A stretch of 64,000 nt of DNA, taken from the NCBI GenBank assembly GCA_016342745.1, contig JAEINT010000011.1, positions 124,001-188,000 on the forward strand. Direction: 5' to 3'. Under the pieces are notes generated by a model. That model was given only the letters and a program-made list of their open reading frames with translations, was not told the DNA's origin and made no database searches. Shown piece after piece: positions 24,351 to 33,500 of this stretch; the first letter of the stretch is position 1, and every line of letters begins with the position of its first letter. The position numbers and the translations under genes were made by a program. Source of the stretch: Labilibaculum sp. GTDB taxonomy: Bacteria > Bacteroidota > Bacteroidia > Bacteroidales > Marinifilaceae.

Positions 24351-26612
24351 ATGTCAAAAGTTAGCATTTCAGATGCATTAAAGTATCACTCAGAAGGCCG
24401 TCCAGGTAAAATTGAGGTGATACCAACAAAACCGTATAGAACTCAACGAGATTTAGCATTGGCTTATAGCCCAGGAGTCGCTGAACCATGTCTAGAAATT
24501 GAAAAAAACCCAGAAGACGCGTATAAATATACTGGAAAAGGAAACTTGGTCGCTGTTATTTCTAATGGAACTGCAGTACTAGGGCTTGGGAATATAGGTG
24601 CCTTAGCAGGTAAACCCGTAATGGAAGGGAAAGGCCTTCTTTTTAAGATTTTTGCAGATATTGATGTTTTCGATATTGAAGTAGATGCAACTGATGTAGA
24701 TAAATTTATTGAAACAGTTAAAGCAATTGCGCCAACATTTGGAGGAATTAACCTAGAAGATATTAAAGCTCCAGAATGCTTTGAGATTGAAGAGCGCTTG
24801 AAAAAGGAGCTTGATATTCCAGTTATGCATGATGATCAGCATGGTACTGCAATAATTTCTGCAGCAGGATTATTAAATGCCCTTGAAATAAACAATAAAA
24901 AGATTGAGAATGTTAATGTTGTAGTTAATGGTGCTGGAGCTGCAGCCGTTTCTTGTACAAAATTATATATTGCATTGGGTGTAAAACCTGAGAATGTAAT
25001 TATGTGCGATAGTCGCGGTGTTATTAACGCCAAACGTACCGACTTAAACAAACAAAAGAAGCAATTTATAACCAAGAGAGATGTTAATACTTTAGCCGAA
25101 GCTATTGTTGGTGCAGATGTATTTTTAGGCTTATCTGTTGGTGGAATCATGAGTAAGGAAATGGTTTGTAGCATGGCCAACAACCCAGTTGTTTTTGCAT
25201 TAGCGAACCCAGATCCAGAAATTGCTTACAACGATGCAATTGAAGCCAAAGATGGTGTAATTGTAGCTACAGGTCGTTCCGATTATCCTAATCAGATCAA
25301 CAATGTATTGGGATTCCCATATATTTTTAGAGGTGCTTTAGATGTTAGAGCAACAGGAATTAATGAAGAAATGAAAATTGCTTCGGTTCATGCGATTGCT
25401 AAATTAGCTAAAGAAGCAGTTCCTGAATCAGTGCATGCTGCTTATAATGAACCAAACATTGTTTTTGGACGTCATTATATCATTCCTAAGGCAATGGATC
25501 CTCGCTTGGTGTCAAATGTTGCAGTAGCAGTTGCTAAAGCAGCAGTAGACTCAGGAATTGCTCGTAAAAAAATTACAGATTGGGATGCGTATGCTGAAGA
25601 ATTAAAGCAACGTTTGGGTACTGAAAATGAGTTAATAAGAACAATTTTCGACAAAGCAAAATGCAGTCCTAAGCGAGTTGTGTTTGCAGAAGGAAATAAC
25701 TTTAATGTACTAAAAGCAGCTCAAATTGCTCTTCATGAAGGTATTGCAAAGCCAATTATACTTGGTAACCCTGAGAATATTAAGCGTATTATTTCTGAGA
25801 ATGAATTAGATTTAGATGGAGCTGAAATCATTGATATTAGATGTCAATCAGAAGCAGGAAGAAGAAATCACTATGCAAACATTCTAAGCGAAAAAAGAGG
25901 ACGTAAAGGACTAACTCATAAAGAAGCAGTTGAAAAAATGTACGACCGTAACTATTTTGGAGCTATGATGGTTGAAAATGGCGATGCTGATGCTTTTATT
26001 TCAGGTTATGCCACCAGATATTTTGAAGCTCTGAAAATTGCGAGTAAAGTAATTGGTATTGAGGAAGGTATGAAAACCTTAGTTGGAATGAACATTATCA
26101 TGACCAAAAAGGGACCCCTTTTCTTTGCTGATACTACTGTTAATTCAGAACCAACAGCCGATTCCTTGGTAGATACAACTTTAAGCACTGCAAGAGCATT
26201 AAAATCCTTCAATATGGAACCTGTTATGGCAATGGTTTCCTATTCTAATTTTGGATCTGTTAGAAAGGGAAGTCCTGTTAAGGTTAATAAAGCAATTACA
26301 AAGTTGCATGAAGAACATCCAGAATTATCTGTTGATGGAGAAATGCAGTTGAACTTTGCTCTTGACAAGAACTTAAGAGACAAAACATTTGCATTCAATA
26401 AAATAAAAGGAAAAGATGTTAATACCATTATTTTCCCCAACCTAAGTTCTGGAAATATTGCCTATAAATTAATGCAAGATTTGGGTGGTTCAGAAAACAT
26501 TGGTCCAATTTTACTTGGAACAGCTAAACCATTCCACATCATCCCAATGGGATGTTCGGTACGAGAAATAATTAACATGACAGCAATTGCTGTTGTGGAT
26601 GCTCAAGGCTAA
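24351..26612 (+). CDS. maeB: NADP-dependent malic enzyme (MaeB type)
   Basis: A 753-residue two-domain enzyme converting malate to pyruvate and CO2. The N-terminal malic-enzyme domain (about 1-430) has the [12 protein letters not shown] opening, the metal-binding MHDDQHGTA and the dinucleotide motif [11 protein letters not shown]. The C-terminal 320 residues form a phosphotransacetylase-like domain typical of MaeB (RVVFAEGNN ... [20 protein letters not shown]), thought to be regulatory and sensitive to acetyl-CoA. The ATG at 24351 begins the conserved sequence; an upstream TTG reading adds 37 unrelated residues. A terminator follows. Confidence 0.93.
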   Translation: MSKVSISDALKYHSEGRPGKIEVIPTKPYRTQRDLALAYSPGVAEPCLEIEKNPEDAYKYTGKGNLVAVISNGTAVLGLGNIGALAGKPVMEGKGLLFKIFADIDVFDIEVDATDVDKFIETVKAIAPTFGGINLEDIKAPECFEIEERLKKELDIPVMHDDQHGTAIISAAGLLNALEINNKKIENVNVVVNGAGAAAVSCTKLYIALGVKPENVIMCDSRGVINAKRTDLNKQKKQFITKRDVNTLAEAIVGADVFLGLSVGGIMSKEMVCSMANNPVVFALANPDPEIAYNDAIEAKDGVIVATGRSDYPNQINNVLGFPYIFRGALDVRATGINEEMKIASVHAIAKLAKEAVPESVHAAYNEPNIVFGRHYIIPKAMDPRLVSNVAVAVAKAAVDSGIARKKITDWDAYAEELKQRLGTENELIRTIFDKAKCSPKRVVFAEGNNFNVLKAAQIALHEGIAKPIILGNPENIKRIISENELDLDGAEIIDIRCQSEAGRRNHYANILSEKRGRKGLTHKEAVEKMYDRNYFGAMMVENGDADAFISGYATRYFEALKIASKVIGIEEGMKTLVGMNIIMTKKGPLFFADTTVNSEPTADSLVDTTLSTARALKSFNMEPVMAMVSYSNFGSVRKGSPVKVNKAITKLHEEHPELSVDGEMQLNFALDKNLRDKTFAFNKIKGKDVNTIIFPNLSSGNIAYKLMQDLGGSENIGPILLGTAKPFHIIPMGCSVREIINMTAIAVVDAQG

Positions 26613-26630
26613 AAACCTAAAATTTACTAT

Positions 26631-26668
26631 AAAAGGATGGTTTTGTTAAAATTCCATCCTTTTATTTT
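26631..26668 (+). terminator. Terminator after maeB
   Basis: AAAAGGATGG (26631-26640) pairs with CCATCCTTTT (26654-26663), 13-base loop, then T-rich. Confidence 0.78.
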
Positions 26669-26715
26669 ATCCAATTCATTTTTTTTACTGATTTTTGTCC
26701 TCTTAAAATAAAGAC

Positions 26716-27321
26716 ATGAGCATATTATACATCCTAGATTTACTTGGTACCCTAGTATTCGCTATCAGTGGAACCATGTCTGCTGCAAATAAGAAACTAG
26801 ATCTTTTTGGAGCTTACTTTACTGGTTTTATTACTGCCATTGGTGGTGGAACATTAAGAGATGTGATACTTGGTAATTTTCCTGTAGGATGGATTACAGA
26901 CCTCAACTACATTATTGTTATTACCATGGGAGTTGCACTCACCTTCTTATTTAAAGAGTATATTATGGGTTTGAAAAGAACCTTATTTTTATTCGATACA
27001 ATAGGTATTGGAGTTTTTACAATAATTGGAATTGAAAAATCTTTAGCCCTTAACATTCACCCAATGCTAGCAATAATCATGGGATTGTTTTCGGCAGTAA
27101 TGGGAGGTGTTATCCGAGATACACTGTGTAATGATATTCCTTTAATTTTCCGTAAAGAGATTTATGCAACAGCTTGTTTAGTAGGAGGTGTTTTGTTTAT
27201 TTTTCTTGGATTTTTAGGAGTTAGTTCATCAGTAAATCAATTTATTACAATATCCTGTATTATAGCTATTAGAATAATTTGTATTCGATTTAAAATATCT
27301 TTACCCGTATTAAAATACTAA
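26716..27321 (+). CDS. TRIC-type cation channel family protein (UPF0126)
   Basis: A 201-residue membrane protein with an internal repeat of about three helices each, as in the YadS/UPF0126 group related to TRIC potassium channels. The two hallmark glycine-rich motifs are AIGGGTLRDVILGNFP (about 44-59) and VMGGVIRDTLCNDIP (about 125-139), each followed by an aromatic/basic stretch. Seven hydrophobic segments are plausible. Prokaryotic TRIC proteins conduct monovalent cations, but the physiological role is unclear. Confidence 0.88.
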   Translation: MSILYILDLLGTLVFAISGTMSAANKKLDLFGAYFTGFITAIGGGTLRDVILGNFPVGWITDLNYIIVITMGVALTFLFKEYIMGLKRTLFLFDTIGIGVFTIIGIEKSLALNIHPMLAIIMGLFSAVMGGVIRDTLCNDIPLIFRKEIYATACLVGGVLFIFLGFLGVSSSVNQFITISCIIAIRIICIRFKISLPVLKY

Positions 27322-27395
27322 GAACAAGTCATTTCCTATTTCTTTTCATTGGTGAATTTCGTATATTTAAAAGAATAGCACCTTATTAAAATAGG

Positions 27396-28883
27396 ATGAC
27401 AAATAGGATTCTTCCAATAGCAGTAAAAAAGCAATTACTTCATTTCACACCAGATGATTCAAGGGTTGTTGCGCGATTTTTCACTCCTGGAAACTTGAAA
27501 CGAATTGAGAGTATTTTTGATAGAATTTTAATTCTTCCAAATGATGAAGTGAAAAGAATTTTAGGTATTACCCTAAAAAGTTTTTCAAAGAGACACCGAA
27601 ACATTAAACGTATTTTCAAAGATAATTTCGATCAAATTAGTAAATCAATAAATTTAGATATTGATTATAGTTTAGAGCAAAAATTGTTAATTGGCTCTTA
27701 CTTTACCATGGAATATTCTATCGAATCCGCGGCCTTATTTAATCCTTCAATTGTTATTCATCCTGAACAATTTGAGTCGGATTCCAACCGTCTCAAAGTT
27801 ATTTTAAGCTTTCGTGCTGTTGGCGAAGGTCACATTTCATCGATTGTGTTCAGAAGAGGAATCCTAAAAAATAATGGTGATTTAGTTGTTCAAAAAAAAA
27901 GTGCTTTAGTCGAAAAGGTCGACCGAATTCCAAATCCTAGTTACCATAAGAGTGATTTCATTCTTAAATTAAAGGAATTGGATTCTTTTGATGCCTTAAA
28001 GAAGATTATGGATAATCTTTTAGATGAATTTTCATTTCAAGAACTAAAAGAGGCGATTGAATTATTCAGGAAAATAAAAAAATCGAAAAATAAGAAGATT
28101 AGCGATAAAGTTGAAAATGCGATTGAAACGTTAACCTGGCTAGCAAATGCAAATTATGAGATTAAATTTTCACCAGATTTAGACATTAGCGCAAGGGTCA
28201 TATTTCCAGTATCAAACAATGAAATTAAAGGACTTGAAGATGCACGATTCGTATTTTTCAAGAATGGAAATGGAAAAGGAAAGCACATTTACTATGCAAC
28301 TTACACAGCCTATAATGGCTTTACAGCTTTACCGCAGTTGATACAAACAACTGATTTTTGCCACTTCAAGGTGTCTGTTCTTCTTGGTGAAGGATCAAAA
28401 GGAAAAGGAATGGCCTTGTTCCCACGAAAAGTAAACGACAAATTTGTAACCATCTCTCGTAATGACAATGAAAATTTGTACATCATGTTTTCCGACAATA
28501 TTAAATTTTGGGAGAAACCAATATTGTTAAAGCCACCAGCATTTTATTGGGAATTTTTCCAAATTGGAAACTGTGGATCACCAATTGAAACAGACAAAGG
28601 TTGGCTACTGCTTATACATGGCGTTGGGCCAGTGCGTACGTACACAATTAGTGCAATTTTACTTGATCTAAATGACCCAACTAAAGTAATTGGATTGTTG
28701 AAAGAACCTTTTTTAATTCCCGATGAAAATGAACGTAACGGATATGTTCCAAATGTGGTTTATTCATGCGGAGCAATTGCGCACAGCAATCAATTAATAA
28801 TACCATATGCAATGGCAGACTCCCGTTCAGGCATTGCCAGTCTAGAATTAGATGATCTCTTTCAGAAAATGACTTACTATTAA
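27396..28883 (+). CDS. Glycoside hydrolase family 130-type protein (long form)
   Basis: A 495-residue cytoplasmic protein. Residues from about 190 to the end form a five-bladed beta-propeller of the GH130 type, with the conserved GLEDARFV segment (about 280) holding the general-acid Asp, and a CGSPIETDKGWLLLIHG strand. The first 190 or so residues are an extra domain (FTPDDSRVVARFFTPGN, with a helical LEQKLLIGSYFTMEYSIE). The family mostly phosphorolyses beta-mannosides. The substrate here is unknown. Its stop overlaps by four bases the stop of the convergent GT4 gene, whose operon encodes a second GH130. Confidence 0.8.
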   Translation: MTNRILPIAVKKQLLHFTPDDSRVVARFFTPGNLKRIESIFDRILILPNDEVKRILGITLKSFSKRHRNIKRIFKDNFDQISKSINLDIDYSLEQKLLIGSYFTMEYSIESAALFNPSIVIHPEQFESDSNRLKVILSFRAVGEGHISSIVFRRGILKNNGDLVVQKKSALVEKVDRIPNPSYHKSDFILKLKELDSFDALKKIMDNLLDEFSFQELKEAIELFRKIKKSKNKKISDKVENAIETLTWLANANYEIKFSPDLDISARVIFPVSNNEIKGLEDARFVFFKNGNGKGKHIYYATYTAYNGFTALPQLIQTTDFCHFKVSVLLGEGSKGKGMALFPRKVNDKFVTISRNDNENLYIMFSDNIKFWEKPILLKPPAFYWEFFQIGNCGSPIETDKGWLLLIHGVGPVRTYTISAILLDLNDPTKVIGLLKEPFLIPDENERNGYVPNVVYSCGAIAHSNQLIIPYAMADSRSGIASLELDDLFQKMTYY

Positions 28884-30040
28884 GTGATCAAATTAACTTT
28901 ATGCTGTTTGGTTGATTCAACATGGAAAAACTCAGCTTTCGAAGTTGGTGATTTTATTACTTTTTTATACAGAAGTATATGTCTATCCGCAATTGTATTC
29001 CAATTTCGTTCGAGGTTACTTTGTTTAATATTGTCCATAAAATCATAACGCAATTCATCATCTTTTAACAATCTGCTTATGTGCGAAACGTATTCATCAT
29101 CCGATTCTGCATACAAACCTCCATTAACTTCAAATATCCAATTCTTAAAACTTTGTAAATCTGATGTAATCACAGGTAAATTAAAAGCAGACGCTTGCGC
29201 TAAAACACCGCTTTGAGCTCCTTTAGTATAGGGCAGAGCTAATAAATCGGAAGCACTTAAAATGGTATCAAGTGTGTGTTGAGGAAATTTACCATGCAAG
29301 ACCTTAATATGCTCCTGATATTGAGATTCTTCAATTAACTGATAAAGTTCTTCTCCATATTTTGAATGTTCGTTAATGCGACTCCTAGTGGCAATCAACA
29401 ACATAAAATTGGGAATGTTTTTAACTAAACTTGGTAGTAAGCTTATTATTTTCTCAAAATTTTTGGTTGAGCGCATGTATCCAGCTAACAACAATACTTT
29501 TTTACCTTCCAGATATAGTAATTCCTTTGCATTCTCTAAAGTTTCTACAATTCTTACTCCATGAGGAATAACCTCAATTGGATTTGGGCAATCGTAAGTT
29601 GAAAGGAGAATTTCTTTTTGAAAATATTCATGAACAACAACCGTAGAACTACAATTTAAGATATGCTGAACAATTATTCTTTCCTCATATTTCAAATCTT
29701 CAAAAACAGTATGTAAGGTTGTTATTACAGGTGTATCTGCTAAATTACAGCGTATTAGAAATTCTACAATTTGAACACCTCTTTGATCGCCAAACAAACC
29801 AAATTCATGCTCTATGTGCACCACATCTGGTGATAGTCTTTCAATATAAAAGAAAAGTTTAGCAGCAATGTCTTTATCTGTAGGTGCAAATACTTCAAAC
29901 ACATTCTCCCCATCAGCCCCTAATTGACCTAAAATTCTGATTTCTTTACCTTTCCTCTCAACAGATTCACTTAAATATTGGGTATAAGTTGCTATCCCAC
30001 ATTCGTTTGGTGGGTATGTTGATACGTATGCTATTCTCAT
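28880..30040 (-). CDS. Glycosyltransferase family 4 protein
   Basis: A 386-residue GT-B glycosyltransferase. The N-terminal acceptor domain starts MRIAYVSTYPPNECGIA with IEHEFGLFGDQRG. The C-terminal nucleotide-sugar domain has VLLLAGYMRSTKNFEK and the E-x7-E-like region in PYTKGAQSGVLAQASAFNLPV. No signal peptide. It is the last gene of a minus-strand operon with a GH130 protein six bases upstream. The ADHRN-like acceptor cannot be read, but the neighbours suggest synthesis or turnover of a mannose-containing glycan or glycoside. Confidence 0.85.
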   Translation of the reverse strand: MRIAYVSTYPPNECGIATYTQYLSESVERKGKEIRILGQLGADGENVFEVFAPTDKDIAAKLFFYIERLSPDVVHIEHEFGLFGDQRGVQIVEFLIRCNLADTPVITTLHTVFEDLKYEERIIVQHILNCSSTVVVHEYFQKEILLSTYDCPNPIEVIPHGVRIVETLENAKELLYLEGKKVLLLAGYMRSTKNFEKIISLLPSLVKNIPNFMLLIATRSRINEHSKYGEELYQLIEESQYQEHIKVLHGKFPQHTLDTILSASDLLALPYTKGAQSGVLAQASAFNLPVITSDLQSFKNWIFEVNGGLYAESDDEYVSHISRLLKDDELRYDFMDNIKQSNLERNWNTIADRHILLYKKVIKSPTSKAEFFHVESTKQHKVNLIT

Positions 30041-30046
30041 GACTTA

Positions 30047-31081
30047 CTATTTATTTAGTCGTAATAATAATTCAAAAACTGATGTTTTAAACAAACAAAC
30101 AGTTTCATCACAAGCTCCATAATATATCCATAATTCTCCATTATCTTTTTCGATTGTTCCATTCGTAAAAACAACATTTGGAAAAAATCCATCCTTCTCA
30201 TAAGTTTCTTGAGGAGACAAAATTGGTGTCTTTCCAATACTTATTATTCTTGAAGGATCATCAATATCAAGCAGCAATAATTTGAGAGTATAAACACTGT
30301 CATCACCTTTCGCATGGTAAATAACTAGCCAGCCAGAATCCGTTTTAATTGGAGAGGATCCGCCTCCAATTTTCTGACTTTCTTCCTTAGATCCATTTGG
30401 TCGTAATAAGCATTTGTGATTTCCCCAATTTATTAAATCAGGAGAACTTGCTAACCAAATAGAAGGCAAACCAAAACCTTTATTATCTGGACGGTGTAAG
30501 GCCATATATTGACCTTTTATTTTCTCAGGAAAAAGAGCCACGTCTTTATTTAAAGGAGGGAAAATGATCCCTATTTTTTGAACTGAAATAAAATCTTCGG
30601 TAGAGGCAAGTAGTGTCACATATCCATCACCAGAAACAGCTGTGTAATTGATATAATAGAGGTCTTTTATTTTTACAATTCTAGCATCTTCAACACCAAA
30701 ACATTCTTCCGGTAAAGTAGGGTATATAAAAGGAGTATTATCTACTAAAAAGTTAACTCCATCCAAACTTCTCGCTATTCGCAAATGACTTATTGTCGAT
30801 AAATAATCTTTCCCTTTGTAAAAATAGCCACGAGTATCTTTAAAAGTTAAATCCTTGTCATCCTTTCTTATTCGGATGGTATTTGCACCATTTACATCAT
30901 AAAAAGGAATTGTGACAAAGTCTTTTTCTGGAACACAATTCTCCGCAATCCGTAGTAAGAGGATTGTCTCCTTTTTAAAGCTTGTTGCAGCAGGATTAAA
31001 GGCACCTAATACTTGGTAAGCAGCATTTGAAGCTTTTACGTCTTTTGGAACAATTAACGGGTTCGCTTTGTGTCGTTCCAT
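30047..31081 (-). CDS. Glycoside hydrolase family 130-type protein (short form)
   Basis: A 344-residue five-bladed beta-propeller protein. The GH130 core is clear in GVEDARIVKIKDLYYINYTA (about 130-149, with the general-acid Asp), HRPDNKGF, and GGGSSPIKTDSGWLVIYH. It lacks the long N-terminal domain of its counterpart at 27396. Short GH130 proteins are typically beta-mannoside phosphorylases or mannosidases; phosphate versus water use depends on a few basic residues that I cannot confirm. It sits five bases downstream of the zinc-ribbon gene and six bases before the GT4 gene. Confidence 0.85.
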   Translation of the reverse strand: MERHKANPLIVPKDVKASNAAYQVLGAFNPAATSFKKETILLLRIAENCVPEKDFVTIPFYDVNGANTIRIRKDDKDLTFKDTRGYFYKGKDYLSTISHLRIARSLDGVNFLVDNTPFIYPTLPEECFGVEDARIVKIKDLYYINYTAVSGDGYVTLLASTEDFISVQKIGIIFPPLNKDVALFPEKIKGQYMALHRPDNKGFGLPSIWLASSPDLINWGNHKCLLRPNGSKEESQKIGGGSSPIKTDSGWLVIYHAKGDDSVYTLKLLLLDIDDPSRIISIGKTPILSPQETYEKDGFFPNVVFTNGTIEKDNGELWIYYGACDETVCLFKTSVFELLLRLNK

Positions 31082-31086
31082 AATAT

Positions 31087-31488
31087 TTACGACATATTAA
31101 TCAGATTGGTATAATTCAGATACTTGCCTGCATCATCACCAAATGTATTTACTTTTTCTTCACTTATTTGATAAGTGCACCTCTCACCATAAATCCCTGA
31201 GAATAGAATTTCATACTCCTGATCTTCTTCATCTTGCATGATTACCTTGTAAATGTTTTCGTGAACTTTTGGGTGTTTTAAACTTTTATGACAACAAGGA
31301 CAAAACATGCTAATGATTTCATTTTCTTCAATATCAAACCATGAATGTTTTTGAATTTCATAGTCTCCTAAATGAATACTAAAGAGAAGAATTCCTTTAT
31401 CTCCTTTATGATTTTTTGCAGAAATAACAATTCGATCTCCAACGTTAAGGTACGTTCTGCAATTCGGACAGATATAATTTGCCTTCAT
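31087..31488 (-). CDS. Zinc-ribbon protein of unknown function
   Basis: A 133-residue cytoplasmic protein with two Cys pairs, CPNC at residues 7-10 and CPCC at 63-66, spaced as a zinc ribbon. Between them is a beta-rich domain (VGDRIVISAKNHKGDKGILLFS) and after it an acidic stretch (QDEEDQEYEILFSG). It is the first gene of the operon with the GH130 and GT4 genes. I recognise no family with a known role; a regulator or adaptor of the glycan enzymes is possible but unproven. Confidence 0.66.
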   Translation of the reverse strand: MKANYICPNCRTYLNVGDRIVISAKNHKGDKGILLFSIHLGDYEIQKHSWFDIEENEIISMFCPCCHKSLKHPKVHENIYKVIMQDEEDQEYEILFSGIYGERCTYQISEEKVNTFGDDAGKYLNYTNLINMS

Positions 31489-31660
31489 ATCGATATATTT
31501 TAGTTCAACAATTCGCTAAATAAAATATAAGACATTCAGAGAAGAATGTCAATTTAAATACACTAATTATCAGACTTATAAAACAAGTTGCACTAAGATA
31601 ATTGAAGTGAATGTATGTTTTTATCTCCACTCTTCATTTTCAATTAAATATTAAAACATC

Positions 31661-31668
31661 TATATTTG
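31661..31668 (+). promoter_or_regulatory. -7 promoter element for the small membrane protein gene
   Basis: TATATTTG matches TAnnTTTG and includes a TTG at 31666 that could be misread as the start codon of the following gene. If it is the promoter, transcription begins downstream, and translation must start later. Confidence 0.4.
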
Positions 31669-31719
31669 ATAAAAGGCAAGTTTATTTTAATTTGTCTAAC
31701 CGTTAAATTAGAATTCAAA

Positions 31720-32091
31720 TTGAAACTAGCCGTAACCATAATTCGTTGGATTGCACGATTCTTAGGGATATTCTTATTCCTATTTTTTATTTGGTTTGCT
31801 ATTCAAATTGGCTCCCCTGATTTTGATCTAATGTCTGAACAAGAAGTAAGGTTATTCGCAGCAAATGTGATCATGTTAATGGGACTAATTGCTGTTTGGA
31901 AATATGAATTCTTAGGTAGTTTACTGCTTATAGGTGGGTATTCTTTCTTTGCAGTAGCCAATTATGCATTTTGGAATGGTCCAATTTTCCCTACTTTTTT
32001 ACTTTTAGGCTTATTACACCTTTTTTGTTGGATAATTAGCATTCTAATTTTAGAAAAAAGAAAAAAAACATTACTGATATTCCTTAGATGA
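31720..32091 (+). CDS. Small polytopic membrane protein of unknown function
   Basis: A protein of about 123 residues with four hydrophobic segments: IIRWIARFLGIFLFLFFIWF, a second around VIMLMGLIAVW, a third GSLLLIGGYSFFAVANYAFW and a fourth FPTFLLLGLLHLFCWIIS. No ATG precedes the first helix. A TTG at 31720 (followed by AAACTAGCC) is the most likely start, because a TTG at 31666 lies inside the presumed promoter. The four-helix pattern resembles small DUF proteins common in Bacteroidota. No function assigned. Confidence 0.55.
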   Translation: MKLAVTIIRWIARFLGIFLFLFFIWFAIQIGSPDFDLMSEQEVRLFAANVIMLMGLIAVWKYEFLGSLLLIGGYSFFAVANYAFWNGPIFPTFLLLGLLHLFCWIISILILEKRKKTLLIFLR

Positions 32092-32161
32092 AATTGTTTA
32101 AAAATTACTTAATTTAAAGATCAATTAAACATACTTAAACACAAAAAATAAAAACTGATAC

Positions 32162-33331
32162 ATGTTAAACATTGCGCTTTTTGGCCCTCCAGGAGCAGGG
32201 AAAGGTACTCAATCTAAAATGCTTGTTGAAAAATATAACTTGGCATATATTTCTACAGGAGATATTCTGAGACAAGAAATTGCTGAAGGAACGGAATTAG
32301 GACTTCAGGCAAAAGATATTATTAAAAAGGGGGGATTGGTACCCGATGAAATCGTTGTTCAGATTATTGAAGAAAGAATTCAAACCAATACTGAAGTTAA
32401 TGGATTTTTATTCGATGGATTTCCTAGAACAACGGTACAAGCATACATTTTGGAAGGCTTACTTCTAAAAATGAATACAAAATTAGATTGTATGCTAAGT
32501 CTAGAGGTTCCTACTGACCAACTTCGTAGTCGTTTACTGGATCGAGCAAAAAAAGAAAATAGAGCAGACGATACTGAAGAAGTAATTAGTGTAAGGTTAC
32601 AAGAATATGATACGAAAACAGCTCCTGTAGCTAACTTTTACAAAGAAAAGGAAATCTATCATGGCATTGAAGGATTAGGTGGCATAGATCAAATCTTTGA
32701 GCGTTTAACTGCAGTTGTTGATCAAACCCTAGAAAGATCTTGGATTAACCTTGTACTACTAGGGCCTCCTGGCTCTGGAAAAGGTACGCAAGGAAGAAAA
32801 TTAGCAGAGAAATTCAATTTGGTATACATTTCTACTGGGCATTTAATGCGCCAAGAAATCAAGAAAAATACTGAAATGGGTAAGAGCGCCAGAACCTACA
32901 TGGAAAAAGGAGATATTGTACCTGACGAAATTGCCATTCGATTAATTGAAAGACAAATAAGAAAACATCCTGATGCGAATGGATTTATTTTTAAAGGTTT
33001 TCCAAGAACAATTGTTCAGGCTTATATCTTAGATGGTTTGCTTCGTAAACTAGAATCGACTGTTACATCATCTATAAGCCTTGATGTTTCAACGCTTGAA
33101 TCAATAAAACGATTAACAGCAAGAGGTAAGACTCAAGGAAAAAGAAAATATGATATTGATACAGATATAATTATTCACCGATTGGAGCAATATGAGAAAA
33201 GAAGTTCCAAGGTAAGTAGTTACTACACCAAACAGAATAAGTTTGAAGGCGTAAATGGAGTTGGAAACGAAGAAGAAATATTCCAAAGGCTTACGGATGT
33301 TGTTAATAACTCATTTAAGAAAATCCGATAA
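32162..33331 (+). CDS. Tandem adenylate kinase fusion, second domain degenerate
   Basis: A 389-residue protein made of two complete short-type (no LID insert) adenylate kinase domains, about residues 1-188 and 194-389. Domain 1 has P-loop GPPGAGKGT (8-16), STGD (31-34), LFDGFPRT with Asp85, and the RADD motif (134-137). Domain 2 keeps P-loop GPPGSGKGT (201-209), but STGD is STGH (His227), DGFPR is KGFPR (Lys278) and RADD is replaced by RKYDID. These acidic residues help hold Mg2+ and its water network in known adenylate kinases, so domain 2 is probably weak or inactive. Normal adk is a single domain, so this is likely an extra, possibly regulatory, copy. Confidence 0.87.
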   Translation: MLNIALFGPPGAGKGTQSKMLVEKYNLAYISTGDILRQEIAEGTELGLQAKDIIKKGGLVPDEIVVQIIEERIQTNTEVNGFLFDGFPRTTVQAYILEGLLLKMNTKLDCMLSLEVPTDQLRSRLLDRAKKENRADDTEEVISVRLQEYDTKTAPVANFYKEKEIYHGIEGLGGIDQIFERLTAVVDQTLERSWINLVLLGPPGSGKGTQGRKLAEKFNLVYISTGHLMRQEIKKNTEMGKSARTYMEKGDIVPDEIAIRLIERQIRKHPDANGFIFKGFPRTIVQAYILDGLLRKLESTVTSSISLDVSTLESIKRLTARGKTQGKRKYDIDTDIIIHRLEQYEKRSSKVSSYYTKQNKFEGVNGVGNEEEIFQRLTDVVNNSFKKIR

Positions 33332-33337
33332 TGATTT

Positions 33338-33376
33338 AAAAACTGACTTTACGATACGTAAAGTCAGTTTTTTTTT
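33338..33376 (+). terminator. Terminator after the double adenylate kinase
   Basis: A long stem with arms 33338-33353 and 33357-33372 (AAAAACTGACTTTACG and its complement) has a three-base loop and a T-run, giving strong termination before the FIST gene. Confidence 0.88.
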
Positions 33377-33500
33377 ATTTTTTACTCTTGTAGTACAATG
33401 CTGCTCCTTGACAGCCTGAAATTCATCTTTAATCAAAACCAATCGATTAAAGCTTATAATTTCGCTAAAATTGTACTTGAATAATTCGTGAGCAGAGACT

